Below, in pieces: positions 1 through 9,927 of a stretch of 58,177 bases of DNA (positions are counted from its first letter, which is position 1; each line of letters opens with the position of its first letter). The DNA comes from Paramacrobiotus metropolitanus (Eukaryota > Tardigrada > Eutardigrada > Parachela > Macrobiotidae). Made by a program: the position numbers and the translations under genes. The stretch lies in assembly GCF_019649055.1 (NCBI RefSeq), contig NW_026570532.1:1-58177 (forward strand), written 5' to 3'. The notes under the pieces were generated by a model. It saw nothing but the letters and a program-made list of their open reading frames with translations, was not told where the DNA came from and ran no database searches.

Positions 1-949
1 CACTACCGTCTTTCCTTCCGATTGTTCCGGAATTGGAATCGGTGTAAGAATAAAAGTGAACTTCGAATGCAGGTAGTCATCCGAGTAGCACTGGGATAGC
101 ATCTGCTTCGGTCGGCTGGACATGGAATGTGTGATGGCTAGTAAAGCCCTGCATTGTTACAGGTGCCGTACAGCAGTGCGACACTACAAGGCGACTTGTC
201 CGCCCACTCACCCAAGTATTTTGGTGTAATGTCCGAGGGTTGCATTGTTAAACCGTTCCTCTCGCAAAACCGTTGTTCGATGAGCGAAGTCTCCGCTCCC
301 GGTATCTAACATCGCCATTGTGGGCGTGGATCCGACTTGGATTTCATTGTGTCCAAGCTCGAACTGTTTTCGGTTTTCTTATGCGTTCCCTTCTCAAAGG
401 TTACTTCCCGTATCGTTGGTTTGATGGGAATTAGTGACACCGGTCCGTGGTCGGCTGGTTGTTGAGTTGAACTTTGTGTAAGTTCGACTCCGACTTCACC
501 ACTTCCTGTACCTCCAGGTCGGTTAGCTACTCCGTCCTCGGTAATTCGGCGGTTCGGAACCGTTGTGCCTGAGCCAGTATCCGTTCCTCTATTGAGGTGT
601 CTGTTGGCCTCAATTTTGACCACATATAGTCGAGGTTCAGGAATGTTCGAGAACTGGCTATCGTTAACTGGTCGCTCTTTTGGCTGGAAGAGGTCCGCTT
701 CTCCTGGCCGAGAGTAAACGGGTACCTGTGCCCCAATGGGACCGTTTCCCATTCTTCGACTTCTCCTTCCGATTCTTCGGTGAGGTCGATGGCTGCCATT
801 GTCGCAGCGTATCTATCCGTTGCGCGTCCGGATGATACATTGGGAAGTTTCTGTTGCCCCGGTGCGTGAATCGGCGTCCCGGTCCTCCGCGTCTTGGGCA
901 TCGTCTGGCCTGCTCGGTTGAGTTTATCCTCACCGGCAATCCGGTCCAA
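1..949 (-). pseudogene. Retropepsin (aspartic protease) region of the retroelement, frameshifted
   Basis: On the minus strand, codons at 306-292 read D-T-G-S-G preceded by AML, the active-site signature of retroviral-type aspartic proteases. About 70 codons later, at roughly 96-58, comes a PVLLG / DDYLHSKFTF segment matching the conserved carboxyl-terminal G-x-D-(F/Y)-L part of retropepsins; a frame slip falls between the two parts of it, and in-frame stops occur between the two motifs. Upstream (949-350) is a linker rich in T, P and E, also in two frames. In a working element the enzyme would mature the Gag-Pol polyprotein inside the particle. Reverse transcriptase should follow just beyond the left edge. 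The motif pair makes the call solid although the frame is broken. Confidence 0.75.
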
Positions 950-1599
950 CTTCCGTGGCCGGGCCGTACTACGTCACTTTGTGACGGACGGCGCAATCGC
1001 TTTATTCGCGCTGCTTAGGTCGGGCAATTTCTGCGTTCCGACCTCCGACGTTCCAGCTTCGAGTCGAGGGGCTGGGTCGGTCGCCTCGAGTGCCTGTTGC
1101 ATCCCGGGCCGACGGTGCCATTGTTGGCGTACACGCCGAACTGAGCGGCTAACTTCGAGCCGTCTCCGCCTCCTTTGTGGAGTAGACATCGCTTTGCGAA
1201 ATCCTCCTCGGAGCTGTTTTCGTTCAGTCCGAGTAGTTTGGAGGATGGTGGCTATCTGTTGGTAACCTTCCTCAATGGTCGTGGGGAAGTTCGGTTCGTT
1301 CCGGGGAAAGTAAGCGGCTGGTTAGTGGGGTTATCCTTGTCCGGTGGTTCGGTCGGATGTTGGAGGTCGAATGAGTCACCGGAGCTCATCGACCTTGGGC
1401 GTTTCCGGGGAGTTACTCCGAGCCGGCCCATTGTTGGGTGGCGTCGAGTTTAGCGACTGGCGGGGCGGCAACGGTTCTCTGTATGCCGGGAACCTTGTTG
1501 GTTCCCACCGCCATTGTTGCGGTTTCCGCCATTCCTGGCCGGGCGACCGGTTTCGTTACCGGGGCTACCCGAGCCTGCTGCCTGTTGGCGTTGGCGCGG

Positions 1600-3360
1600 C
1601 GGCGGCACGATGTCCTTCAAAAAAGTTCGCCGAGCCTACCGGGTCCATTCGTCGAGTATCGGCGGTACCAATCGTCGTACCACCGAAGGTTCAGTTGTTA
1701 TCCAGGCATAGATGCAGCGCGACTCGTCATGGTTGAACATGCAGTGCCTGCATCGGAAGGTCTTGTCCTTCGTCCACTGGAAGAAGGCTGCCTCCATCTT
1801 ATCGACGTACGATGTTCCTTGCCGAGCACTTTGTTGTGCCTGGGGAGGTCGGCGGTTGCCTTGTGGGCCGCCGCCTCCGCCGCGGTTAGAGTTCCCACGG
1901 CCGCGATTCCCGCCGCCGCGTCTACGACCGCAACCTCCGCCGCCGTATCCTTGTGGAGGATACTGTCCGTATGCGGAGTACCCCTGGTTGAGTTCTGTCC
2001 GGCAAAACCTGTGTTGTTTTGGTTACCGCCCAGCTATAACCTGGGCCTCCGTAGTTGTTAACGGGGCTCCTGTTCCAGGCGCTGGGGGTTCAGATTCGCT
2101 GCCGCCGCATTCGCCCAAGTCTGTTGCTGGACTGGTGCCTGTTGCACCGGTGGCGTCGGCGCCGGACTCGTACTGTGCTGTTGAGTCTGATATCCCGGCA
2201 TCATGTGTGGCTGATACACAGTCTGTTGTGGTATCGCCGGAGGTGGAGTCGGAACAGGTGCAGGTGTTGCTGCCCGAACTCTAGCGTAGTCGCTGTACGC
2301 GATTTCCGCACCTCATACATTTTCCTTGCCGTTAACGAAGTCCGCAGGTAGTCGCGGAACTCGATCGGCGTCGCCGGCATCCTGATTTCAGGGGCCTCCC
2401 GCAGTTTGGGTTCATGGATGTTCTCCGAATGATATAGTATCATCTGGTCGGTGACGGTAGGGACTTGGGACTTCATGAACATCATCATCGCGTCGTAATA
2501 TTGTTCCGGCGTTTCTTCGCCGAAACGGAATATCCGCTTGTTTATTCGGGATATCATGTTCACTTCCTTGTTCTTGTCCGCAAATCGCTGTTCCGTTTGG
2601 TCAGCCATAAGTTGACTGGCCAGCCATGGTTCTCCAGCGGCTTCGAGGTATGCTCGCCAATGCTCCGTCGGCCATGAAGGTCTGATCGTCTTCGTACCAT
2701 TGTTGGGCTTGACGATACAGGCTTCGAATCTGCTTAAGCCACCCATGAAGTTTGGTGTGGTCTCCGTCGAACGGCGGTAAAGGTTGTCGACGTCCGTGGG
2801 TCTGCGCGGATCAAGGCAACGTGCGCTGGATCCTGTGCCAGAATCGGATTTGCCGCCGGCGCAACTTGTTGTGCAGCCGGGGCAGGTGGTGGGTTAGCAT
2901 TTGGCATGTGACCTTGTTGGTCTTCGTACGCCTCCTGTTGGTAGGCTTCATCGTAATGGCCGTTGTATCCGTCCTGTTGCGGATACCGAGCCTGGTCTGC
3001 GTGACGAGGCTGTTGTGGCTGTCCTCGTACTGATTCTGCGGTGGAGGTGGCGCTCGATTTTGTCTCGGCGCCGACGGATAGAATCCCTTGGCTGATCGTG
3101 ACTCTTCCGTACCGGTCGGGCTGTGTCCCTGAGCCGGCATCCGACTTTGTGTGGGTCGGTATGGAGGTCTCCGGCCTTGCTGGTCGGAGCTATCTTCTCC
3201 ATTTCTTCCGTCCTGCTGCTGGTCAGCCGTGTTGAATGACCGAGCTCGCCCGCGCTCGGAGTCGAACTGCAGGTTTGACGGAGCAGGTTCGGATTGGAAT
3301 TCGTCCGTGGTGGGCGATATGCCTCCATGCCAGGTCGTGGTGGCTGGATTGGGAGACGTT
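1600..3360 (-). pseudogene. Gag capsid-like domain, RG-rich linker and zinc knuckle, frameshifted
   Basis: The segment 2746-2201 encodes a helical stretch (WPTEHWRAYLEAAGEP, then RINKRIFRFGEETPEQYYDA) of the retrotransposon-gag type, in which a capsid-like fold is followed by a nucleocapsid. After it the frame slips near 2300-2290 into a Q/P/A-rich linker and slips again near 1990 into a Gly/Arg-rich tract (GYGGGG, NRGGGGG). A knuckle RCRHCMFNHDESRC follows at about 1714-1752, spaced C-x2-C-x3-H-x4-C, one residue shorter than the canonical CCHC x4. Gly/Arg tracts plus a knuckle fit nucleic-acid binding by nucleocapsid. The frame changes mean this copy cannot make the whole protein unless the indels are assembly errors. 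Confidence 0.7.
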
Positions 3361-5939
3361 CAGCGTCCGTTGTCCGATCTCCTCTGGTATTGGGTACCGG
3401 CGCGTACATTGTTGTGCGTCGCGTACGAGGTATAGTGTATGCACCGGCCGACATTGTTGTCGCCACGTTCGTCGTTGGCACTCGTGGTGCCGCGGTCGAC
3501 GTGTTGTGTTCCAGTTCCGGAGCACTCGGTACAGTTGGTGGTTGTGGGATTGTTCCCACATTCGGGTCGGTGTACGACGAAGTAGGAGGTGTTGTTCTCT
3601 TCGCCATTTCTTGGGTCGTTGATTCCCCACAGGATGTCACTGATTGTTCGTGACGGCTGTTGATCCTGTGCTATAGACGTCCGGTATGAAGGAGGTTCAG
3701 CCCGACTTTGCTCCTGGTATGGAGGAAGCTCAACCTGGCTTTGTTCCAGGTGTTTCTTTTCCTCCCTCAGACACCGTGTTTCCGTGTCCATCTCGTCCAT
3801 TTGCCGCATCATGTCTGTGAGGTTGCGGGCGGCCTGTTCGCCGAATTCGTACAGCTCGGTTTCACGAGCCTCAAGGTAAAGGATGCGGCTGTGTTGCGCC
3901 TCGTTTACCTTCTGGGCCTCGTTCAGGTTGTGCTCCAGTTGTGCTCGGAGTTTCTGTTCCTCCTTGAGGACCTTGTTCAGTCCGTGGACCTGGTCGGCTA
4001 GCTGGGCGTTTGCTTCCACCAGGTCGACATCGGCTGTCCTTTGGTTAGGAAAGCCCATGTCCCGAGCATTCTCGTCAATGAACCGACGTCCCATTCTGAC
4101 GAAAAGGAGTTCTATCTCCGACTCGAGTTCGTCGACTCGTTGTGTCAGTCGGTCGATCTCGTTATCGGCCTTCTTTAGCTCCACCACGTATCTATCGACT
4201 TCGTTTCGGTAGACCTCGGCCTCTTCGTTGGCCTGGTTAAGTTGCCGGTGAAACGCTCCTGCTGCCTGTTCCGACTCGACCAGTGCGGTCTGAACATCGG
4301 CCAGGTCTTTCTGTGCTTCTTCGAGCGCTTTGTTCGCTCCGGTGAGTTCTCGGTTTAACTCGTGGACCGCTTCCATAGATCGATCCAACATGCCCTTGAG
4401 TGTAGTGGCTTCATCGATGTCGTGCCGACACGGTTGGTCGGTACGCTTCAGTATGGCATTGAGCCGATCGATTTCCCGTTGTTGGGTGGCGATGCCCTTG
4501 TTGGCATCGGCCATGTCTCGTTCCCATTTCCTCCGTTCGAGCTTATGGGTGTCCTCCGAGTTTCGGAGGGATCCTTCTGCCGAGTCGACGATTTTGTCCG
4601 CCAAAACGATCTGTGTGATCAGTTTATGGCATCTCGCTCGGAGTAGGTCGAGATCGTTGATCTTTTCGGGCGGTGTTGCCGCGATCCACTTCTTAGCCGT
4701 GTATTCGAGTGCGCTGGCCTGGTAGCCAAGGCTCTCCTTATCGGACTTAGGTGGTGTTGTGAAGAATCCGTCCGCACTACTCGGTCTTGATGCATTTGTT
4801 GCCTCAAAGACTTCGTTCGTCGGTGACGGAGTACTGCCGAGTTCGCCCGTTTCGAACATCGGTGGTGACGATCTAAGTGTCTGGTCGACAGGTCGACTTT
4901 GTGTCGCCTTAGTCGACTTCACCGTTTGTTGAGCTTCGGTTGCTCGAGTCGACTCGCTTCCGGTTGGCGAAGGTCGGCTCAACGGCGAAATTACCCGTTC
5001 GTCGGGTGCCGGCATGTTAGTCGGCGATCCAGCTGGGTGAGGGCCGCTTCGTGGCGGTACCTCGGAATCTTTCGTTCCTGCCGGTGATTTAGTCGACTGG
5101 ACGGCCGCATCCGACTTTGTGTCGGTTGGTTGCCGTTCCGAGCTAGTCGGTTGCTTGTTACCGACTTCCTTTTCTCCGACCTCCGTGGTCGGCGTCTGTT
5201 GTCCGACCTTGGAGTTTGGCGAAATCCTTCCGACCTGTGTGGTCGGTTGGACGTTGCCGACTTCTGTTGTCGGTTTCTCCCTTCCGTTCGAGGTCGGTTG
5301 TCCGACCTCTTTCGTTAGTGGTAGGTCGACCTTCGGTTGGTCGACTTCCTTTGCCGAAGGTTGGTCGACCATTTGTTGGTCGGCCACCGTAGTCGGTTGT
5401 TGTTCACCGACTTGCTTAGTCGGAGATTTTCGCTCGGCCTGTGTGGTCGGCGATTTCCTTCCGACTTGGTTAGTCGGAACATCCATGTTGGGCGAAGTCG
5501 GCTTCGGCACCTCTTCCGTCCTGTTGGGTGAATGCCGTCCGAGCTCGGTTGTCTTTGTGACCGTTACCGAGTCTGGAGCTCTGTGTGAGCTCGACTGTTG
5601 GTCGGCATGAGACAATGTGGTCTCTGCCTGCAGCTGTTCCACATCCCCCCCGGTCGGGTGGGACGGGGCTGCTACGTCAGCTTGGGTGTCCAGGAATGTT
5701 TTATCCCTGGCGTCCTCGAAACTGTCATCCGAGGTCGGATTCGAGTCGGCAAGGAGGATCCGTTCGTTGCGTCTCTCCTTTGCTTCGGCCGACTTAGTCG
5801 AGTCGGTTGAGGACGGCTGACTTTTGTCTTGACCGGCGTACCGAAGTGAGTACTTCCCGGTCATGTTCGCACGCCGAGAATAGTCCGTGTTGAACTTTCT
5901 CGCGTACTGATCTTCTCGAGGATTCGACATTGTTGTCAA
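3360..5939 (-). CDS. Gag-like polyprotein N-terminal region with P/T repeats and coiled coil (859 aa)
   Basis: One uninterrupted ORF of 859 codons starting MTTMSNPRED. Roughly residues 130-280 are a degenerate repeat of the form PTTxVG with K/R/E between units (for example QVGRKSPTTQ). Residues 280-430 are S/T/P-rich. Residues about 430-760 are highly charged heptad-like sequence with many E, K, L and Q, a strong coiled-coil candidate. The last 60 residues look like out-of-frame sequence, suggesting that the true frame shifts near 3650-3600 and continues toward the capsid-like segment. Coiled-coil amino ends occur in Gag proteins, where they drive assembly, but this one is unusually long. Alternatively it is an extra ORF upstream of gag. 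It lies directly before the capsid/knuckle/protease segments on the same strand, which is why I place it in the element. Confidence 0.65.
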   Translation of the reverse strand: MTTMSNPREDQYARKFNTDYSRRANMTGKYSLRYAGQDKSQPSSTDSTKSAEAKERRNERILLADSNPTSDDSFEDARDKTFLDTQADVAAPSHPTGGDVEQLQAETTLSHADQQSSSHRAPDSVTVTKTTELGRHSPNRTEEVPKPTSPNMDVPTNQVGRKSPTTQAERKSPTKQVGEQQPTTVADQQMVDQPSAKEVDQPKVDLPLTKEVGQPTSNGREKPTTEVGNVQPTTQVGRISPNSKVGQQTPTTEVGEKEVGNKQPTSSERQPTDTKSDAAVQSTKSPAGTKDSEVPPRSGPHPAGSPTNMPAPDERVISPLSRPSPTGSESTRATEAQQTVKSTKATQSRPVDQTLRSSPPMFETGELGSTPSPTNEVFEATNASRPSSADGFFTTPPKSDKESLGYQASALEYTAKKWIAATPPEKINDLDLLRARCHKLITQIVLADKIVDSAEGSLRNSEDTHKLERRKWERDMADANKGIATQQREIDRLNAILKRTDQPCRHDIDEATTLKGMLDRSMEAVHELNRELTGANKALEEAQKDLADVQTALVESEQAAGAFHRQLNQANEEAEVYRNEVDRYVVELKKADNEIDRLTQRVDELESEIELLFVRMGRRFIDENARDMGFPNQRTADVDLVEANAQLADQVHGLNKVLKEEQKLRAQLEHNLNEAQKVNEAQHSRILYLEARETELYEFGEQAARNLTDMMRQMDEMDTETRCLREEKKHLEQSQVELPPYQEQSRAEPPSYRTSIAQDQQPSRTISDILWGINDPRNGEENNTSYFVVHRPECGNNPTTTNCTECSGTGTQHVDRGTTSANDERGDNNVGRCIHYTSYATHNNVRAGTQYQRRSDNGR

Positions 5940-7260
5940 ATCAGGTCGGCTCTGGTGGAGCCTTAAAAGTTTAATCAGTTAGAAAGAAAAAGTCGAACGA
6001 TCTTCTGTGTGAAGATGTTCGGCAAAATCAGAAAATGTCTTTTTGTTCAGGAACTTCCAAGGGTCAGGACCGTCCGGTGAGATGTTGTTGTTGTTGTTGA
6101 TGTGTCTGTTGGTGACTCAGTACACAGGGTATTAATATACAGTACAATGGTACAGTACAGTACGTAATAGTAGTACAGTGTAGTACGTCCTATATTACTG
6201 TGCTGACCAATGTGACGTAACAGGTTAAGTGGTCTTGCACTTCTGCCTACGTCACAGAATGCGAGCCGCGTGCAAAATTTGCAAAAACGATGAATCACGC
6301 CTATGTTAAGCTATGGGAACTTTCCCTGCACGCTGATTGGCTGCCTCTTAAGTACTGATAAGCGGTCGTTATGACGTCACAAGGAAGTTCGAGAATTTTC
6401 GCGCTATTTCCCGTTAGAAAAACAAATTATTTTTTACTCGGCTAGAAGGTCGATCTAGCTCGGATTTTGAAGTTTTTAACCGTTAGAAATTAATTTTATT
6501 AATTAAGAAAATTTTCTGGTGGTCAAACACCGTTAGAAATCAAAATAAGAGAATTTCCGACCTGTTGCCGGTTAGCCTTTGTCTAACTGTCTAGACAGGT
6601 TCGTTGACCTAGCAGGTCGGTTCTCGACCAAAAGCAAAATTCCGAGTCGGTTTCTCCGTCGAAAATTACTTTTTCACCGTTAGAAATTTTAGTTTTATGG
6701 ATAGAAATTGTTTTCTACCACTAGAAAGTGAAATGCCGACCTAGTTTCGGCTAAAATCGACCTATAACCGTGACTTTACCAGTGTCGGTGTCGGTGTCGG
6801 TTCCGGTCGATTTCCTCCGTCCGAGGTCGGAAATCCGTCGTTTCCGTGCTAAAATCCGCGAGTAAAGTTGCGGGTCGGTGTTCAAACCGATGGTCCCCGT
6901 ATAATTGGAGTAATCCGTTCGCGCTGCAGACTCTCGTTCGAGTCTGATCCGTCAGTTGGGAAAAGTCCGTGCTGTTGGGAATGTGCTCTTCAATGTGGAA
7001 GAGCCAAGAAGACTGTGCTCACCAGCTGGGGAGAATCACTTCAGTGATCCTCGTTTCTCCGCAGCTGTAAGACGATGTGATCAGTCTGATCAAAGTCAAG
7101 GCAGAGATTGCTTCAGCAATCTATCTGACAGTGACTTTCAGGTTCTTCACGAGTTCTCCGTAATTTGAGCCTTCACCGTCTCCTCAAAGATTCCGTGGGA
7201 AAACCAGACGATCTGCTTACCATGTAACAGGCAAGCGCGAGGAGATCACGAATGTGCTTT
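5940..7260 (-). other. Probable 5' leader / LTR region of the retroelement
   Basis: No credible gene is seen here. The segment lies directly upstream of the gag start on the minus strand, where the leader and 5' LTR should be, but I could not find matching TG...CA ends, a primer binding site or a second LTR. It contains a GTAC-rich tract near 6140-6190, a recurring (C)CGTTAGAAA motif at about 6412, 6480, 6530 and 6680 (plus a weaker form at 5978), and a short GTGTCG repeat near 6781-6804. The 3' LTR would be outside the window, so LTR identity cannot be tested here. Confidence 0.35.
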
Positions 7261-7666
7261 ATTGTACAAATAAAGAACAATGCTGCGTAGCAGGGAAAGC
7301 AAAACAAAGCACTGATGGCTAAGCAAGCAAGTGAATGCTAGAAGAGCTCTTGAGCGTTCGTCAAGGCGTGAAAGAAGCAACTGGCGGCAAGCACGTGCTG
7401 TGTGCCATCAGCTGTGTGATGATGCGCAGACTGGACTCAATCCAACGCGAGCGTACGCTGGAGTCATACAGCGAGAGAGGGACGAGAGAGCAAGTATGCT
7501 CAGTGTGTGCGCCGCGCATATCCGCTTCAGCGGGTATGAGTGCAGTGCAGCAGCACACGTACGTACAGCGAGAGAGGCGGTATGGCAAGCATGAGTGCAG
7601 TACGTCCATGGTGGGCCGTATGCACCAGGCGCAGTCATGTGCCTCTGACAGTACAGTACGTTACAA
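7261..7666. other. Non-coding stretch
   Basis: No gene, repeat family or RNA was recognised. Short overlapping frames on both strands have no family resemblance and look like chance. It separates the retroelement leader from the possible small gene on the minus strand. Confidence 0.5.
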
Positions 7667-8299
7667 TCATTTTATACACTTAATAATTAATAAAGTTTTA
7701 TATATTATAAAGTCCTGGTTGTATCTTACGTTTGACGCTTTCCGTTCTTTCAGCAGCTGAAAGAACTGCTCCTCCCGGCTTTGTAACAGCTCATCGTGTG
7801 TTTGCGTTCCTTTGCAAGGCAGAGTCTGTGTTTCCTTGTCGCTTTTAGTTGGCACCTAAGAAAACAAAAACAACTTGAGGAAATCACTCGATCATTTTAT
7901 CCAAATAACTTTACACATACAGAAAATCAATAACCAGAGGGAGCAATGTGCCAATACTCATTACAAAATTATCATAGAACTGATAGTGCGAGGATGGCAG
8001 CATAAACAATGAAATTGAGATCTGGAAAAAAAAGTTTCTATGTCGGACCTCTTTCTTCTTGGTGCGCTTGGGTTTCTGGAGAGCGCCGCCAGTTATTTTC
8101 TGCTACAAAAAAATAACATTTCCTAAACTATCCCAAGAAGCGTTCTACAATCTTAAAAACAGGCGTGGAAGCACTGACTTACAGACTTTTACTGTACCTT
8201 GTCCTTGCTGGCTGTGGTTTGCCTGCTTCGCTGCGAAATCTTGATTAGCTTCCTATTTGGAGTTGCAGTCGAGGTTGCATCGCTGGGCCGAGAAGGCAT
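7667..8299 (-). CDS. Possible small three-exon gene, hypothetical basic protein (about 114 aa)
   Basis: Three minus-strand segments join in phase 0 with GT-AG borders: 8299-8198 (starts MPSRPSDATSTATPNRK, 34 codons), 8102-8049 (18 codons, lysine/arginine-rich, KPKRTKKKE) and 7855-7667 (ends at a stop). The last exon contains KETQTLPCKGTQTHDELLQ followed by a charged helical stretch (REEQFFQLLKERK). The basic middle and S/T-rich start suggest a nuclear or RNA/DNA-associated protein, but I do not recognise a family. Support is the phase agreement of both introns and protein-like composition only. Upstream coding exons cannot be excluded, since an open frame continues past 8299 toward 8380. Confidence 0.4.
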
Positions 8300-8753
8300 C
8301 CCGAAAACTCTGGATAGATTCTAACAAAATGTTCGAAACTGTAGGCTTCGAAAAAGTAGTCTTTCCCGGACTCTGCTGAAATCAAAAGTTCTCAAAATTC
8401 AAACGGCATAATTATCATACTCTAGACCGTGAATAAAATGGTGAAAATTACGATTCAACATAGTCAAAGTGAATAATAATATATTATGCACTTTGGATCA
8501 TCGGTAGAGGTGCGAAATCGTACGAGAGCAGATATACTAACATATATATCTGCTCTCATCGTACCTGAAAAACTACTCCCAGAGCGGTTGCCCAGTGCGC
8601 TGAAGGTTAGAACTGGGTAGTACAGTACAGTACGAATTTTGTAAGATAGTAGTGATAGCAGTGTAATTACATGAGGGCTATGGTGATAGTAGCATTTTGA
8701 CTATGGTGGTATATTTGACTATGGTGATAGTAGCATCTGGAATTTGAGTGAAA
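8300..8753. other. Non-coding stretch with one strong hairpin
   Basis: No gene seen. At 8519-8566 there is a near-perfect inverted repeat (GAGAGCAGATATA on one arm, TATATCTGCTCTC on the other) with a loop of only about ten bases. The rest is AT-rich with GTACAGTACAGTAC simple sequence near 8620. Confidence 0.5.
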
Positions 8754-9141
8754 AGGCTGCACTGTAGTGCCCTGCAACGGAGTACGAAACTGCGTCCAGT
8801 CCGATCCGAACTTAAAAAATTTTATCCGAACCCAGTCCGACTCCGAATTCTAAAATCGTACTCAAATAACCCGATCCGAAAATATTTTTGGCAAATCCGA
8901 ACCCACTCCGATCCGATCCGAAAAAATTTTCGAAAAGAATACGTATTACTTGATTTTATTACACATCCCTACATTAAAAATTTTTAATGCCATGTTTTCG
9001 GTAGCAAAAAGACTTCAGAATTCAAGTACAATTTTCTTGGGCATAATAAAGGGTACGCTGAAAGATTTACATATACAAGAATGTTTTAGATAAATTTAGT
9101 TTTTTAGCACTACAGTGTCGAAGCATCTGGGGAGGTTAGTT

Positions 9142-9927
9142 CGCGTTCGATCACTTCGGCCGCGTTACATTTCGGCCGCAAATGTTCACTTCGGCCAACG
9201 TTCATTTCGGCCGAGGCTATTCGCCGCCACTCACTTCGGCCAACGCTCATTTTGGCAACGGGAAATTTCGGTCATCATAGGTGTCTTGGGTTTCTTACGT
9301 TTCTAGGTTTTCTGGGATTTTTAGGTTTTTATGGTTTCTTTGGTTTCTTAGGTTTCTTAGGTTTCGTAGGTTTCGTAGGTTTGTTCGGTTTGTTCGGTTT
9401 CTTAGGTTGCTTAGATTTCTTAACTTTCTTAGGTTTCTTTGGTTTTTAGATTTCTTTGGTTTCTTAGGATTGTTGGTTTCTAAAGTACGAGTATCTTTGG
9501 TTTCTTAGGATTGTTGGTTTCTAAAGTACGAGTATCTTTGGTTTCTTGGGATTATTAGGTTTTCTTAGGTTTTTTCAGGTTTTCTTTGATTTTCTTTTGT
9601 TTTCGTGGGTATTCTTAGGTTATTCTGAAGCGTTTTACGATATGAAGAGTTCAACAAATTGTGCGTGCAAAATGATATGAACGCAGCCATTTGCTATCAT
9701 TTTTTTGATTCAATGGTTTTCAGGAACCGATAAATTTATATCGCAGGTAACGTTTTCTTGTGAATCAAACTAAAATGAGCATCGGCCGAAATGTACTGTG
9801 GCCGAAGTGATCGTCGGCCGAACTGAATGACGGCCGAAGTGAATGACGGCCGAAGTGAATGGCAGCCGAAAAACTTTGGCCGAAATGAACGCGGCCGAAA
9901 TGAAAACGGCCGAAGTGATCGGTAGCC
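9142..9927. mobile_element. MULE-like foldback element nested in the hAT-like element
   Basis: The left end carries repeated TTCGGCCG-type units spaced 12-20 bases (for example GATCACTTCGGCCG) and the right end carries the complementary CGGCCGAAGTGATC units, so the ends are long degenerate inverted repeats made of subunits. AGGTTAGTT is found on both flanks (9133-9141 and 9928-9936), a perfect 9-bp direct repeat; 9-bp target duplications are characteristic of Mutator-like elements. The centre (9280-9620) is a GGTTTCTTA-type microsatellite and no transposase is present. Because the outer hAT-like element is split by it, this insertion came later. Confidence 0.65.
9280..9620 (+). repeat. GGTTTCTTA-type low-complexity repeat
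   Basis: An imperfect run of 9-base units (GGTTTCTTA, GGTTTCGTA, GGTTTGTTC) plus a longer duplicated stretch around 9470-9545 in which TATCTTTGGTTTCTTAGG recurs. It sits in the middle of the MULE-like foldback element. It translates to a monotonous GFLGFLGF peptide, which is not evidence of a gene. Confidence 0.8.

Larger units (their letters stand above)
1..6000 (-). mobile_element. Ty3/Gypsy-like LTR retroelement, decayed, 5' half (gag-protease)
   Basis: Reading leftward on the minus strand the order is a long gag-type ORF (5939 to 3360), a capsid-like segment (2746 to 2201), an RG-rich segment with a zinc knuckle near 1750 to 1714, and a retropepsin near 350 to 1. That is the gag-PR order of an LTR retroelement, and reverse transcriptase and integrase would lie left of the window. 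The coding frame changes several times (near 2290, 1990, 750 and 75), each time as if one base were gained or lost, so the copy is either decayed or carries sequencing indels. GC content is higher than in the surrounding DNA. I could not delimit an LTR or primer binding site. Assignment to Ty3/Gypsy rather than another LTR clade is an inference from the gag and protease only. Confidence 0.8.

Noticed and set aside
122-229. Plus-strand frame with a CCHC-like pattern (CYRCRTAVRHYKATC)
   Set aside because: It is antisense to the retroelement protease, only 35 codons long, and has stops just upstream; the real zinc knuckle is on the minus strand near 1714-1752.
8748-8987. Frame through TCCGATCC repeats (and a similar one at 10462-10707)
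   Set aside because: Translation of the inverted ends of the hAT-like element.
9252-9508. Frames encoding GFLGFLGF repeats
   Set aside because: Translation of a GGTTTCTTA microsatellite inside a transposon.
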